A stretch of DNA of 64,000 nt. Origin: Paraburkholderia sp. BCC1884 (GTDB lineage: Bacteria; Pseudomonadota; Gammaproteobacteria; Burkholderiales; Burkholderiaceae). Made by a program: the position numbers and the translations under genes. This document shows, one piece after another, positions 26,351 through 35,211 of the stretch (position 1 is its first letter; each line of letters starts with the position of its first letter). A model generated the notes under the pieces. That model saw only the letters and a program-made list of their open reading frames with translations. It had not been told where the DNA came from and did no database searches. The DNA is taken from positions 1,674,001 through 1,738,000 of the forward strand of contig NZ_CAAJGL010000068.1 in assembly GCF_900996225.1 (NCBI RefSeq), given 5' to 3'.

Positions 26351-27964
26351 CTAGGCGCTGCGCGCCATCTCGCCGGTCCCCGTGTTGAAGCCGTCCTCTG
26401 TCCGAGTCCTGCGCGCCGTGCCGGTGGCCGTTGCCGCTGCGCGGGCCCGCACCGTCGTCTTGCGAATACGCGTGTCGGGAAGTGCCGGACGCGCGTCGAC
26501 GAGATCCGCATACAGCGCGAGATAGTTCGCGGTGGACGCGTCCCAGCCGAAGTCGCGGCTCATCGCATTGCGCTGCAAGGCGTGCCATGACGATGGCTGC
26601 ACGAAGGCGTCGAGCGCACGGCCGAGCGCGAGCAGCACGTCGTCGTGGGTTTCGCCGTCGAACAGGAAGCCCGTGGCGTTGTCGTTGTCTTCGCCACGCG
26701 GATCGAGCGGCGCGTAATCGACGATCGTGTCGGCGAGGCCGCCCACGCGCGAGGCTACCGGAATCGTGCCGTAGCGCATCGCGTAGAGCTGGGTCAGTCC
26801 GCAGGGTTCGAAGCGGCTGCCGTGCAACAGCATGTCCGCGCCCGCGTGCAGCATGTGCGCGCGACGTTCGTCGTAGCCGATCTGCACGCCGACGCGGCCC
26901 GGCCAGCGAGCGGCGAGGTCCTGCAACGCCAGTTCGAGATCGCGCTCGCCCTGGCCGAGAATCGCGAACTGCAGACGCGGATGCTGTTCCAGCAGCGCCG
27001 GCAAGGCGCTCACCACGACGTCGGCCAGTTTCTGCCCGGTAAGACGGCTACCGATCGCCACCAGCGGTGCGAACGGATCGCGCGTCAGGCCGAAAGCCTG
27101 TTGCAGTTCACGCTTGCAGGCCTGCTTGCCGGCCGTGTCGTCGATGGAAAACGGGCGGGCGATATGCTTGTCGGTGGCCGGATTCCAGGCCTCGGTATCG
27201 ATACCGTTGACGATGCCGGACAGCTTGCCGGCCTGCGCCTGCAACACGCCTTCCATGCCGTGGCCGAAATGCGGCGTGAGAATTTCGCGCGCGTAGCGCT
27301 GGCTCACGGTCGTCACGCGGTCCGAATGGACGATGCCGGCTTTCATCATGCTGATCGAGCCGTAAAACTCGACGCTGCGTTCATCGGACAGCGCGGGCGT
27401 CAGCAACTCCGGCGGCACGCCGATCCAGCCGCCCATGGCGAGCGGATGATTGCCCTGGAAGGCGAGGTTGTGAATCGTGAAGACGCTCTTCGCCGCGACG
27501 CCCGCCAGACGCATGTACAGCGGCGTCAGACCTGCATGCCAATCGTGCGCGTGCACGATGTCGGGGCGCCGCACATTGCGAACGCCGCGCGCGATGCGGG
27601 CCGCCGCCGCGGCGAGCGAGGCGAAGCGCGTGAGGTTGTCGAGGTAGTCGCGTCCCTGCGGATCGCGGTACAGGCCCTCGCGGGCAAACAGGTGATCCAT
27701 CTGCAGCAGCAGCACCGGCACGCCCGTATCGGGCATCTGCGCGCGCAGCAGTCTGGCGTCGCCGCCGGGCAAGCCGGTCATGCGCGCCACGGCTGTGACG
27801 TCGACGGCGCGTTCGAGCGCCTCGGGGTAAGCGGGCATCAGGATCGAGACATCGACGCCGGCATCGCGCAAGGCGGCGGCGTAGGCACTGACCATGTCGC
27901 CGAGGCCGCCGGATTTGGCGAGCGGCAAGGCTTCGGAAGCGACAAGAAGAACGTTGAGCGACAA
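26351..27964 (-). CDS. glgA: Glycogen synthase (ADP-glucose type, GT5)
   Basis: 537 residues. Transfers glucose from ADP-glucose to the growing alpha-1,4-glucan. The N-terminal KSGGLGDMVSAYAAAL (18-33) is the ADP-glucose-binding KxGGL site; HDWHAGL and TIHNLAFQG follow. The C-terminal Rossmann domain holds GSRFEPCGLTQLYAMRYG and VGGLADTI. The last 40 residues are Ala/Arg/Thr-rich and unlike the family. The start is a TTG at 27964 with a G-rich Shine-Dalgarno. Not clustered with glgB/glgC here; glgX is 29 kb away. Confidence 0.95.
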   Translation of the reverse strand: MSLNVLLVASEALPLAKSGGLGDMVSAYAAALRDAGVDVSILMPAYPEALERAVDVTAVARMTGLPGGDARLLRAQMPDTGVPVLLLQMDHLFAREGLYRDPQGRDYLDNLTRFASLAAAAARIARGVRNVRRPDIVHAHDWHAGLTPLYMRLAGVAAKSVFTIHNLAFQGNHPLAMGGWIGVPPELLTPALSDERSVEFYGSISMMKAGIVHSDRVTTVSQRYAREILTPHFGHGMEGVLQAQAGKLSGIVNGIDTEAWNPATDKHIARPFSIDDTAGKQACKRELQQAFGLTRDPFAPLVAIGSRLTGQKLADVVVSALPALLEQHPRLQFAILGQGERDLELALQDLAARWPGRVGVQIGYDERRAHMLHAGADMLLHGSRFEPCGLTQLYAMRYGTIPVASRVGGLADTIVDYAPLDPRGEDNDNATGFLFDGETHDDVLLALGRALDAFVQPSSWHALQRNAMSRDFGWDASTANYLALYADLVDARPALPDTRIRKTTVRARAAATATGTARRTRTEDGFNTGTGEMARSA

Positions 27965-28193
27965 AGTGGCCCCCAGGGACGGGTTTTTTGCACTTGCACA
28001 GTGCGGTGAGGTTCGCTAGCGCGTAGATTGAGCAAGGGGTGTGCCCGAGGCTGGGCGACCGATCGATGTCGTGGCGGAAGGTTTGTGCTGCAGTGCGGGC
28101 GGAGAGTTCTCCCGCGCGCCTGGCCCGCTGGCAGGAGCGCGTTTTTTCATTCGTGTGTAGATTTGACGCTGCCCGTGCGGCACGACAGCAATG

Positions 28194-28222
28194 AAAAAGG
28201 GCTGGCGCTTGCGCGGCCAGCC
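28194..28222 (-). terminator. Rho-independent terminator of the SSS symporter operon
   Basis: Read on the minus strand: GGGCTGGC / GCCAGCCC eight-base stem followed by TTTTT, 25 bases after the symporter stop. Stem and T-tract are both present, so it is a standard intrinsic terminator. Confidence 0.85.
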
Positions 28223-28246
28223 CTTGGGTCCAACGGGATGCAATGC

Positions 28247-29716
28247 CTAGTGCACGGCTTGCGTCTGTTCAACCGGGTGCGGCTGCGTCACCGCACTGAC
28301 GGCGACGAACACGATCACGTTCACCGCCAGCGCGAGGAAGCCGATGTTGACGTCCTTCAGCGCGTCGGGCAGGAACGGCATCAACTGGCCGATGCTCAGC
28401 TTCAGGGTGGTCGTGATCGTCACGACGGCCACGCCGGCCAGAATCCCGCAAAACGCGCCCTGTTTGGTCGCGCGATTATGCGCGAACAGGCTGCAGATCA
28501 CCGCCGGGAACAACTGGGTCACGAAGCTATAACCCATCAGCAGCAGGGCCACGATGGTCTCGCCGCCATGCAGCGTGAAACCGACCGCCACCAGCGCCAC
28601 CACCGGCACCAGCAGGCGCGCAAGGTTCTTCACCGTAGTGTCCGAGGCGTTGCGGTTCACCACGCCGCGATACACGTCGTTGGCGAGCAGCGTCGAGGCG
28701 GAGGTGAGGATCATCGAACCCGGCACCAGCGCGGTCAGAATGCCGGCCGCGCCGATCACGCCGACGAACCACGGGTCGAAGGTCTGCAGCGACAGGCGGA
28801 ACAAGGACAGGTCGATGTCGCCGCCCTTCAGGCCCGGCACCTTCAGCGTCGCCGCGAAGCCGACGAAGAACACGAACAGCAGAATCAGCTGGTAAAGCGG
28901 CAGCACCATCGCATTGCGGCGGAAAATGCGCTCGTCCCTGGCCGTGAAAATCGAGCCGAAGGTGTGCGGCCACATGAAGAAGCCGAGCGCGGTGAGCAGT
29001 ACGGTCGACTGGAACCAGGTGACGCTCGAGCCCTTGGCCGCGAAGGTCAGGAAGCCGGGGCGTGCCGCGTCGATCGCGCGGAACATGTCGCTGAAGCCGC
29101 CGTAATAGTGCAGCGGCAGATAGATGCCGAGGAACAGCACGATCGCGAGGATCAGCATGTCCTTCACCACCGAATTCCACGCCGAGCCGCGCACGCCGGA
29201 GACGATCACGTAGGCGGTGACCACCGCGGCGCCGATCCAGACAGCCGCCGTCGACGAAATCGCGCCGTAAGACGCGGTCGCGACGATGATGCCGAGCCCC
29301 TTGAGTTGCAGCACGAGGTACGGAATCAGCGCGGCCACGCCGACCAGCGCGACCAGGGTGCCGAGCGCCGGGCTCTCGTACTTGCGCGAGAAGAAGTGCG
29401 GTTGCGACACCAGCCGGTGAGCTTTCGCATAACGCCAGATGGGTGGCAGCATCCAGTACGACAGGATGTAGGCGAGCGTGCCGTACGCCAGGATGTAATA
29501 GACGGGCGCGCCTTTGCCATACGCGAAGCCGCTGCCGCCGAGGAAGGTGAAGGTCGTGTAGATTTCACCGGCCATCAGCAGGAACACGAAGGCGGTGCCG
29601 AAGCTGCGGCCGCCCACAGTCCATTGCTCGAGGCTCATGTCGTGGCCGCGCCGCGCGCGTACCCCGAGATACAGCGCGAATAGCGTGATGGCCGCAATGA
29701 TGACGAGTGCGCTCAT
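28247..29716 (-). CDS. Sodium:solute symporter (SSS family), MctP-like
   Basis: 489 residues with about 13 transmembrane helices. Family blocks: WTVGGRSFGTAFVFLLMAGE near the N-terminus, SGVRGSAWNSVVKDMLIL in the middle and MILTSASTLLANDVYRG further on. MctP-like members take up lactate, pyruvate, propionate or amino acids with Na+ or H+. The start ATG overlaps the stop of the DUF3311 gene in ATGA, the usual arrangement for this transporter class. Confidence 0.93.
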   Translation of the reverse strand: MSALVIIAAITLFALYLGVRARRGHDMSLEQWTVGGRSFGTAFVFLLMAGEIYTTFTFLGGSGFAYGKGAPVYYILAYGTLAYILSYWMLPPIWRYAKAHRLVSQPHFFSRKYESPALGTLVALVGVAALIPYLVLQLKGLGIIVATASYGAISSTAAVWIGAAVVTAYVIVSGVRGSAWNSVVKDMLILAIVLFLGIYLPLHYYGGFSDMFRAIDAARPGFLTFAAKGSSVTWFQSTVLLTALGFFMWPHTFGSIFTARDERIFRRNAMVLPLYQLILLFVFFVGFAATLKVPGLKGGDIDLSLFRLSLQTFDPWFVGVIGAAGILTALVPGSMILTSASTLLANDVYRGVVNRNASDTTVKNLARLLVPVVALVAVGFTLHGGETIVALLLMGYSFVTQLFPAVICSLFAHNRATKQGAFCGILAGVAVVTITTTLKLSIGQLMPFLPDALKDVNIGFLALAVNVIVFVAVSAVTQPHPVEQTQAVH

Positions 29717-29928
29717 GGGCGGGCCTCCTCGCCGTCGAAGGCGACCTGACGATTGGTTGGGTCGAGCCGGTAGACGATCGCCATGATGATCGCGCTGAGC
29801 ACCACCCACATGACGATCCAGGCCAGCACGAACGGCATGCCGAGCACCAGCGGCTCGACGCGATTGACAAACGGAACACCGAGCAGAATGCCGATGAACG
29901 GCAACGCGGCGAGTACACGAAGCAACAT
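29713..29928 (-). CDS. DUF3311 small membrane protein
   Basis: 71 residues with two hydrophobic helices (FIGILLGVPFVNRVEPLVLG and FVLAWIVMWVVLSAIIMAIV) and a short charged tail (LDPTNRQ). DUF3311 proteins regularly precede SSS-family symporters and are thought to be accessory subunits. It is coupled to the next gene by a four-base overlap. AGGAG lies just before the ATG. Confidence 0.92.
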   Translation of the reverse strand: MLLRVLAALPFIGILLGVPFVNRVEPLVLGMPFVLAWIVMWVVLSAIIMAIVYRLDPTNRQVAFDGEEARP

Positions 29929-30225
29929 GGGGCAACTCCTCGAACCGGTAGTACGTCTCGTTGAAAGTGCGGCTTCGCTGAGGACTGTATGCCTGATGCT
30001 TCGGTTACGTAAAGTAAGTCAAAAAAGTGTAGGCTTTTCGAAAGTTGCGCGCGCATCGTTCTGTCCAGACTTGTTGCGCTGCAATGGATGAGGCATGCGG
30101 GGCGCACCCGCATGCCTGATGGATGAACTGTTTGGCGGCCCGCTTTTTTGCGGTTTTGCGTGGCGCGCCGCGATATGATCTGGCCACGCTGTCTCTTCAC
30201 ACTTATTGCTCGACACGGAAACGTT

Positions 30226-30900
30226 ATGGTCGAAAGTCTGATCTCGGACATTCTGTTTGGCTTTACCGGGCTGATCAGCATCATCAACCCGATCGGCATT
30301 GCTTTCGTGTTCCTCGACCGGACTGCTTCGCTGACCACGGAGGAGCGCACGGCGCTCGCCAGAAAGATCGCCATCAACGTGATGTGCGTGCTGCTGGTGG
30401 CTTTCTTCATCGGCACGCCGATCCTGCATTTCTTCGGCATCTCCATGCAGGCGCTGCGCATCGGCGGGGGGCTGGCGGTGGCGGTGGGCGGCTGGCAAAT
30501 GCTCAATGCGCCGGATACGCAGCCGGCCGAGCCCGCCGTCAAGCGCGTTGATGCGGACAACGCCATGTCCAAGGCCTTCTTCCCGCTCACGATTCCGCTG
30601 ACCACCGGGCCGGGGTCGATCGCAACCGCCGTCGCACTGACCGCGAACCGCACCCACAAGCTCTCCGCCTTCGTGTTGTCGAGCGTGGCCTCGGTGGTCA
30701 TCTCGATCGCGGTGGCGGCCACCGTCTATCTGATCTACAGCCGCGCGGTGATTTTCGCCAAGTATCTCGGCGTGGAAGGAACCAAGGTCGCGATGCGTGT
30801 ATCTTCCTTTCTGCTGCTGTGCATCGGCGTGCAGATCATGTTGACCGGCTTCTCCGAGTTTCTGATTCCGATCGCGACGATGCAGCCAGTGGTCAAATAG
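30226..30900 (+). CDS. MarC-family integral membrane protein
   Basis: 224 residues, six helices. Family marks: FTGLISIINPIGIAFVFL near the N-terminus and FPLTIPLTTGPGSIATAVAL at about 123-142. MarC-type proteins (YchE, YhgN) were once linked to multiple antibiotic resistance, a link not upheld; the role is unknown. The ATG at 30226 is chosen over the open frame from 30148 because it gives the family N-terminus. The amidotransferase gene follows after 40 bases. Confidence 0.92.
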   Translation: MVESLISDILFGFTGLISIINPIGIAFVFLDRTASLTTEERTALARKIAINVMCVLLVAFFIGTPILHFFGISMQALRIGGGLAVAVGGWQMLNAPDTQPAEPAVKRVDADNAMSKAFFPLTIPLTTGPGSIATAVALTANRTHKLSAFVLSSVASVVISIAVAATVYLIYSRAVIFAKYLGVEGTKVAMRVSSFLLLCIGVQIMLTGFSEFLIPIATMQPVVK

Positions 30901-30940
30901 CGCCGAACGCGGCGCCGCGTTTTCCACGGGAGAGAGCCTC

Positions 30941-31774
30941 ATGTGCCGCTGGCTTGCGTATACAGGTAACCCGATTCAGCTCGAAACGGTGCTCTTCAAT
31001 GCCAAACATTCCCTGATCGACCAGAGTCTCCATTCGACGCTCGGCCACACCACCACCAACGGCGACGGCTTCGGCATTGGCTGGTATGGGCATCCGACCG
31101 ACATTCCGTTTCGCTACCGCTGCATTCAACCCGCCTGGAGCGACCGCAATCTGCGCGAGGCGGCGCGCGCGATCCGCGCGCCGCTGTTCGTCGCGCACAT
31201 TCGCGCGGCGACCGGTACGCCATCGCAGGAAACCAACTGCCATCCGTTTCGCTATGGCCGCTGGCTCTTCATGCACAACGGTCTGGTGCGCGACTTTCCG
31301 CTGGTGCGCCGCGATCTGATGCTGGCGATCGACCCGGATCTGTTCCCGTCGATCGAAGGCTCGACCGACTCCGAGGTGCTGTTTTATCTGGCGCTGACGT
31401 TCGGCCTCGCGCTCGCGCCGGTGACGGCACTACAGCGCATGGTGGCCTTCGTGGAGGAGACCGGCCGCAAGCACGGCATCGAACAGCCGCTGAACATGAC
31501 GGTGTGCGCAACCGACGGCGAGCAGATCGTCGCGGTGCGGTATTCGAGCGAAGGGCAGTCGCGCTCGCTCTTTCACAGCACCTCGTTTCGTCATTTGCAC
31601 GAGTTGTATCCCGACGACCCGCGCATCGTGACGGCCGGCGAGGACGCGTTCCTGGTGTTGTCGGAGCCGCTCGCGGATTTGCCGGGCTGGTGGGAGGAAA
31701 TTCCCGAGAGCACGGTGGTGGTGGCGCGCGGCGGCGAGATCGAGCAGTTTCCGTTCAAGCCGCAAACGGCCTGA
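30941..31774 (+). CDS. Class II glutamine amidotransferase (YafJ-like)
   Basis: 277 residues. Begins Met-Cys-Arg-Trp-Leu-Ala, so Cys2 becomes the N-terminal nucleophile after Met removal. THTTTNGDGFGIGWYG-type loop at about 33-48, AHIRAATG and NCHPF at about 80-98, and FMHNGLV give the glutaminase pocket. It releases ammonia from glutamine or splits a related gamma-glutamyl bond; no synthetase domain is fused. YafJ-type enzymes have unknown acceptors. GGGAGA ahead of the ATG. Confidence 0.93.
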   Translation: MCRWLAYTGNPIQLETVLFNAKHSLIDQSLHSTLGHTTTNGDGFGIGWYGHPTDIPFRYRCIQPAWSDRNLREAARAIRAPLFVAHIRAATGTPSQETNCHPFRYGRWLFMHNGLVRDFPLVRRDLMLAIDPDLFPSIEGSTDSEVLFYLALTFGLALAPVTALQRMVAFVEETGRKHGIEQPLNMTVCATDGEQIVAVRYSSEGQSRSLFHSTSFRHLHELYPDDPRIVTAGEDAFLVLSEPLADLPGWWEEIPESTVVVARGGEIEQFPFKPQTA

Positions 31775-31808
31775 CGGGCCTCGACGGCGCTAACCGCCGG
31801 GCGTCGTT

Positions 31809-33563
31809 CTAGCGCTTGAGCAACATAGCGCTCAGGACCGAAAACACCGTCTGCGGCAATTCGGCGAGCCGGCTGATCACCACGTTATGCGGATAGAAGT
31901 CTTCCACCGCATCGGTCAGCACGCCGATGCCGACCAGCTCGATGCCGCGCTGACCGATGGCCGCCACTTTCTCGCGCAGATCGCTGCGCAGCACTTGCGG
32001 GTCGCCGTCGCCGGTGGAGGGATAGCCGTCGGAGAACACCATCAGGATGCGTCGTTGCGCCGGGTGATCGGCGAGACGCGTGGCGGCCCACGCCAGCGCT
32101 TCGCCGTCCGGGTTTTCGTGGCCGCAGTCGATCATCGCGATGCCGCTTTGATCGGTCGCACCGAAGCGTTTGTACACTTTCAGGTCGAGTCGCTCGACAA
32201 AGCGGTTATAGCGCCGCATATCCACTTTGGCCGCTTTTTGCCGCTCGTATAGCTGTTTCATCGGCGCGGATTCGAGCGAGCAGTAACCGAGCACCTCGCA
32301 ATCGAACGATAGCTGCGTGAGCGCGTCGCACAGGGCGGCCGCGCATTGGCGCGCGAGTTCGATCTTGCGTCCGGCCATCGAGCCGCTGCGGTCGATCAGC
32401 AGCGTGACCGCGACATCACGGCCCTTGTGCGCCCGCTGAGTGCGAAACGGCGTGCGATAGCCCGGTGAGGTGGCGAGTCTGGCCAGCGCGGTGCGGTCGA
32501 TCTCGCCGCGCTCCTGCTCGCGGCGCCAGCGCGTGCGCTCGTCCGCGCTCAGCGCGCGTTCGAGCTTCTCCTTGAGCGGCGCGGTGTCCGCGCGGGCTTG
32601 CAGACGCAGTTCGCGCCACGTCGTGCTGTCGCCGTGGCCGGTCAGGTCGGTGATCTCGTCGAATTCGGTGGCGAGCGGAAGCGACAGGCTCGGGCGCCGC
32701 GAGCCACCGGCCGCCCGGCCGGCTTCGCCTTCCGTGGCCGTGGAGGGCTGCTCCGGATCGGCCAGCGATTGCCCCATGCCCACCGCGTTCTCCGCCTGCG
32801 CGCCACCGCTGCGATCCGAGGGCGGCGAGTTCGCGCTGTCGTGATCGGGGCGCACCGTGTCGTCGTCGTTGGCTGGGGCGTCCGGACTCTCGGCCGTATC
32901 CGTATCGATGTCCTCGATGGGATCGGCGGTAAAGGCCATGCTGTTCACGTCGCCCGCCGACAAAGCCCGCACGCGCGCCACCAGCGCTCGAGCCGCCGCG
33001 ATGCTGTGCGCGGTCGAACCGCTCGCGCGCGCCAGTTGCAACAGATCTTCCGAAGCATGCAGCGCGGCGAGCAGCGAATGGCTCGCTTCGGTGCGGGTCG
33101 GCGTTTCGTCCCACAGCGCGCGCTCGACCAGCCAGACCAGCCGGTCGCGCCAATGCAGTTGCGGCCAGCGTTGCCGGATGCGCTCTGCAGCATGCTCGCG
33201 CAGCTTGCCGATGAACCACTGCGCGCCCGGATATTCGTCGAGCAACTGTGCGCATACGCGACGGTCTTCGATCACCTGCGCGAGATTCGCGGCGACGCCG
33301 GCAGGCAGCGCGTCGAGTTGCGCGAGCGATGCATGCTTGGCGCGCGCGACCAGCAGGTCCAGATAGCCGATCAGCACGTCGCGTTCGACGCCGCCGTCGA
33401 GCTCATAGTCGGGAATCACGATGCGGCCGGGTTCGACGCGCGGTCCATCCGGACTGAACACGACACTCACGCCATATTGCCCGGTCAGCACGCGGGCCAC
33501 CTTGCCGAGCGTGGACTCGAACGCAAAGCCCCGCGAGTCGCGTGTGCCGTGCATCGCGTTCAC
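31809..33563 (-). CDS. CobT-like protein with C-terminal vWA domain
   Basis: 584 residues. N-terminal helical half (1-215), an acidic, probably disordered middle (about 220-290, rich in Asp, Ser and Pro) and a C-terminal von Willebrand A domain (384-584) with an intact MIDAS, Asp391-x-Ser393-x-Ser395 in LLIDRSGSMAG. This is the layout of the CobT subunit of aerobic cobaltochelatase. It follows its AAA partner by two bases. No CobN-size chelatase or other cobalamin gene is present in the window, so it is probably a CobT relative with another client. Confidence 0.85.
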   Translation of the reverse strand: MNAMHGTRDSRGFAFESTLGKVARVLTGQYGVSVVFSPDGPRVEPGRIVIPDYELDGGVERDVLIGYLDLLVARAKHASLAQLDALPAGVAANLAQVIEDRRVCAQLLDEYPGAQWFIGKLREHAAERIRQRWPQLHWRDRLVWLVERALWDETPTRTEASHSLLAALHASEDLLQLARASGSTAHSIAAARALVARVRALSAGDVNSMAFTADPIEDIDTDTAESPDAPANDDDTVRPDHDSANSPPSDRSGGAQAENAVGMGQSLADPEQPSTATEGEAGRAAGGSRRPSLSLPLATEFDEITDLTGHGDSTTWRELRLQARADTAPLKEKLERALSADERTRWRREQERGEIDRTALARLATSPGYRTPFRTQRAHKGRDVAVTLLIDRSGSMAGRKIELARQCAAALCDALTQLSFDCEVLGYCSLESAPMKQLYERQKAAKVDMRRYNRFVERLDLKVYKRFGATDQSGIAMIDCGHENPDGEALAWAATRLADHPAQRRILMVFSDGYPSTGDGDPQVLRSDLREKVAAIGQRGIELVGIGVLTDAVEDFYPHNVVISRLAELPQTVFSVLSAMLLKR

Positions 33564-33565
33564 GC

Positions 33566-34789
33566 TCAGGCCGCCGGCGCGATGTGGTGGCGGATGATGC
33601 CGCGAATCAGGGCGGCGTCTTCCGGACTGACCTTCGCATAGATGGCCGGGCCGGCGGCACGCTCGGGGTCGCCGGTGCGCAGCATCAGCTCCGCCCAGTC
33701 GAGCAGTCGACGGGTCGAGAAGGCGCTGGAGAGATCCTCGCGGGCGAACGCCGCGCGGCAGTCGGCGGCAATCGCGGCGAGGGTCGTGGCCAGCGCTCGC
33801 GTCATGTGTGGCGCGAGGGTGCGGATCAGCACATCGGCTTCTTCGAGCGGCGTCAGATAGTCGAGCAGATAGACGCGCCAGCGGTCGAGAAACGCCTCGT
33901 TCATCAGATTCGAACCCTGATAGAGATGGCGAAACTGGCTCATCGCGCCGACTGCATTCGCCGTGGCGAAGAGCCGGAACGCCGGATGGGGCGCCACGAT
34001 TTCGTTGCCTTTCTCTTTCAGCACGAGGCGGCCATGCGGTTCGAGCACGGCGGTCAGCGCGGCCAGAATGGACGGTTCGGCGAAATCGATTTCATCGACG
34101 ATCAGCCACAAACCTTCCCGCATCGCCGTGGGCAGCACGCCGTCGACCCACAGCGTCTCACCCCCTTTGACCGTCCAGAAACCGACAAAATCGCCGACGG
34201 TGGTCTGTCCATTCATGTTCGAGCGCAGCACGCCGTGAAGCGAGCGCGCCGCCACCTGTTCGATCAGGCTGGTCTTGCCGGCACCCGTATGACCGATCAG
34301 CATCACGCGGCGGTTCTCGACGATGTCTTCGACGATGTCGTTGAAGCGCGTCGAGAACAGATAGGCCGGGTTGATGCGCGGCACGAGCGGGTTGTCGATG
34401 CCGCGTGGAACGTCGAGCTGGCCGATGCGCACGGTCTCACCACCGCCTTCCGCCGGCTTGCGTCGCGAGGCCGTGGCGAGGGCCGCGACGCGCTGCAACT
34501 CCGGCATGAAGGCGATCCGTTCGGCCGTGCCGGGCTCGCTTCCGTCGTTGCCGGTGTCGATGGCAAAACCTTCGCGGCGCCATTTCTTCAGTTTCGCGCG
34601 CAGATTTTCTGCATCGACCACGAGATCGATATCGACGGCACCGGCGCCCGTGGCATCGTCGACACCGTGTTCGAGGCGGTAGTTTTCCGCACGGTCAGCC
34701 ACGCTCACGCGCCACCATTCCGCGCCTTTTTCCGTGGCACGTTGGTAGAGGCCAAGATTTTCGTCTTCGGTCAGTTCGGGCGCGGTCAT
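33566..34789 (-). CDS. CobS/MoxR-like AAA+ ATPase
   Basis: 407 residues. An N-terminal domain of about 130 residues precedes the AAA core. Walker A is GHTGAGKTS (166-174), Walker B is LWLIVDEID (227-235), sensor 1 is LFATANAVG, and a late arginine-rich SAFSTRRLLDW follows. The core resembles CobS, which drives metal insertion with CobT. Two bases separate it from the vWA gene, so the pair is translated together. Ring-forming chaperone activity on an unknown target is the best reading. Confidence 0.87.
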   Translation of the reverse strand: MTAPELTEDENLGLYQRATEKGAEWWRVSVADRAENYRLEHGVDDATGAGAVDIDLVVDAENLRAKLKKWRREGFAIDTGNDGSEPGTAERIAFMPELQRVAALATASRRKPAEGGGETVRIGQLDVPRGIDNPLVPRINPAYLFSTRFNDIVEDIVENRRVMLIGHTGAGKTSLIEQVAARSLHGVLRSNMNGQTTVGDFVGFWTVKGGETLWVDGVLPTAMREGLWLIVDEIDFAEPSILAALTAVLEPHGRLVLKEKGNEIVAPHPAFRLFATANAVGAMSQFRHLYQGSNLMNEAFLDRWRVYLLDYLTPLEEADVLIRTLAPHMTRALATTLAAIAADCRAAFAREDLSSAFSTRRLLDWAELMLRTGDPERAAGPAIYAKVSPEDAALIRGIIRHHIAPAA

Positions 34790-35211
34790 GGAGAAATGAA
34801 TAGGTCGATTGTCGGCTAGTGTGTTTCAGGCGCATTTCAATGCACCAGGCTTGCGCGTCAGGCGCGTTTCGATTTGGCGCAGGCGCAATGAGCGCCTATC
34901 TTATCTTGGGTGGCTTTCAATACTCGAATCTCGAACAACGGCTATTCTCTGGGCGCTCTGAATTCATTTTCAATTGCGGCTGTCGAGCGTGCAGTCCGCA
35001 AAAGCTTATTGCGTTAAACGGTTAGGCTATCAAGCAAGCTTGCCCTATAGTTCGACCGCCAGGTATGTAGTTTGACAACATTGCTTTTCGCCAATGGCCT
35101 GCGCGCGCATTAAACCGGCTTTGCCCGTCAAGTCGTTCCGAGTCAATCCGGCTCGACAATTCGCAGTCCGCTTTGCCTCAACCCGCGACAGAAAAAACTC
35201 ACGGCAAAACA
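34790..35211. other. Divergent intergenic region with direct repeats and a hairpin
   Basis: 422 bases, lower in GC than the neighbours, between the AAA gene (-) and the porin (+). Two 16-base direct repeats, TCAGGCGCATTTCAAT (34826-34841) and TCAGGCGCGTTTCGAT (34858-34873), match at 14 of 16 positions and lie 32 bases apart. A perfect inverted repeat AGGCGC-AATGA-GCGCCT follows at 34881-34897. They could be operator sites. A 68-codon open frame at 34819-35025 has no family resemblance and is not called. Confidence 0.5.

Noticed and set aside
28028..29683. Long plus-strand open frame (551 codons) opposite the symporter
   Set aside because: Composition dominated by Arg, His, Gln and Glu, with no domain; the minus strand encodes a clear 13-helix transporter.
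34819..35025. 68-codon open frame upstream of the porin
   Set aside because: No family resemblance, atypical composition with many Ser, Phe and Cys, and it covers the repeat and promoter region. Treated as chance.
35072..35077. TTGACA as the -35 box of the porin promoter
   Set aside because: No acceptable -10 element lies 16-18 bases downstream, so I do not call a promoter.
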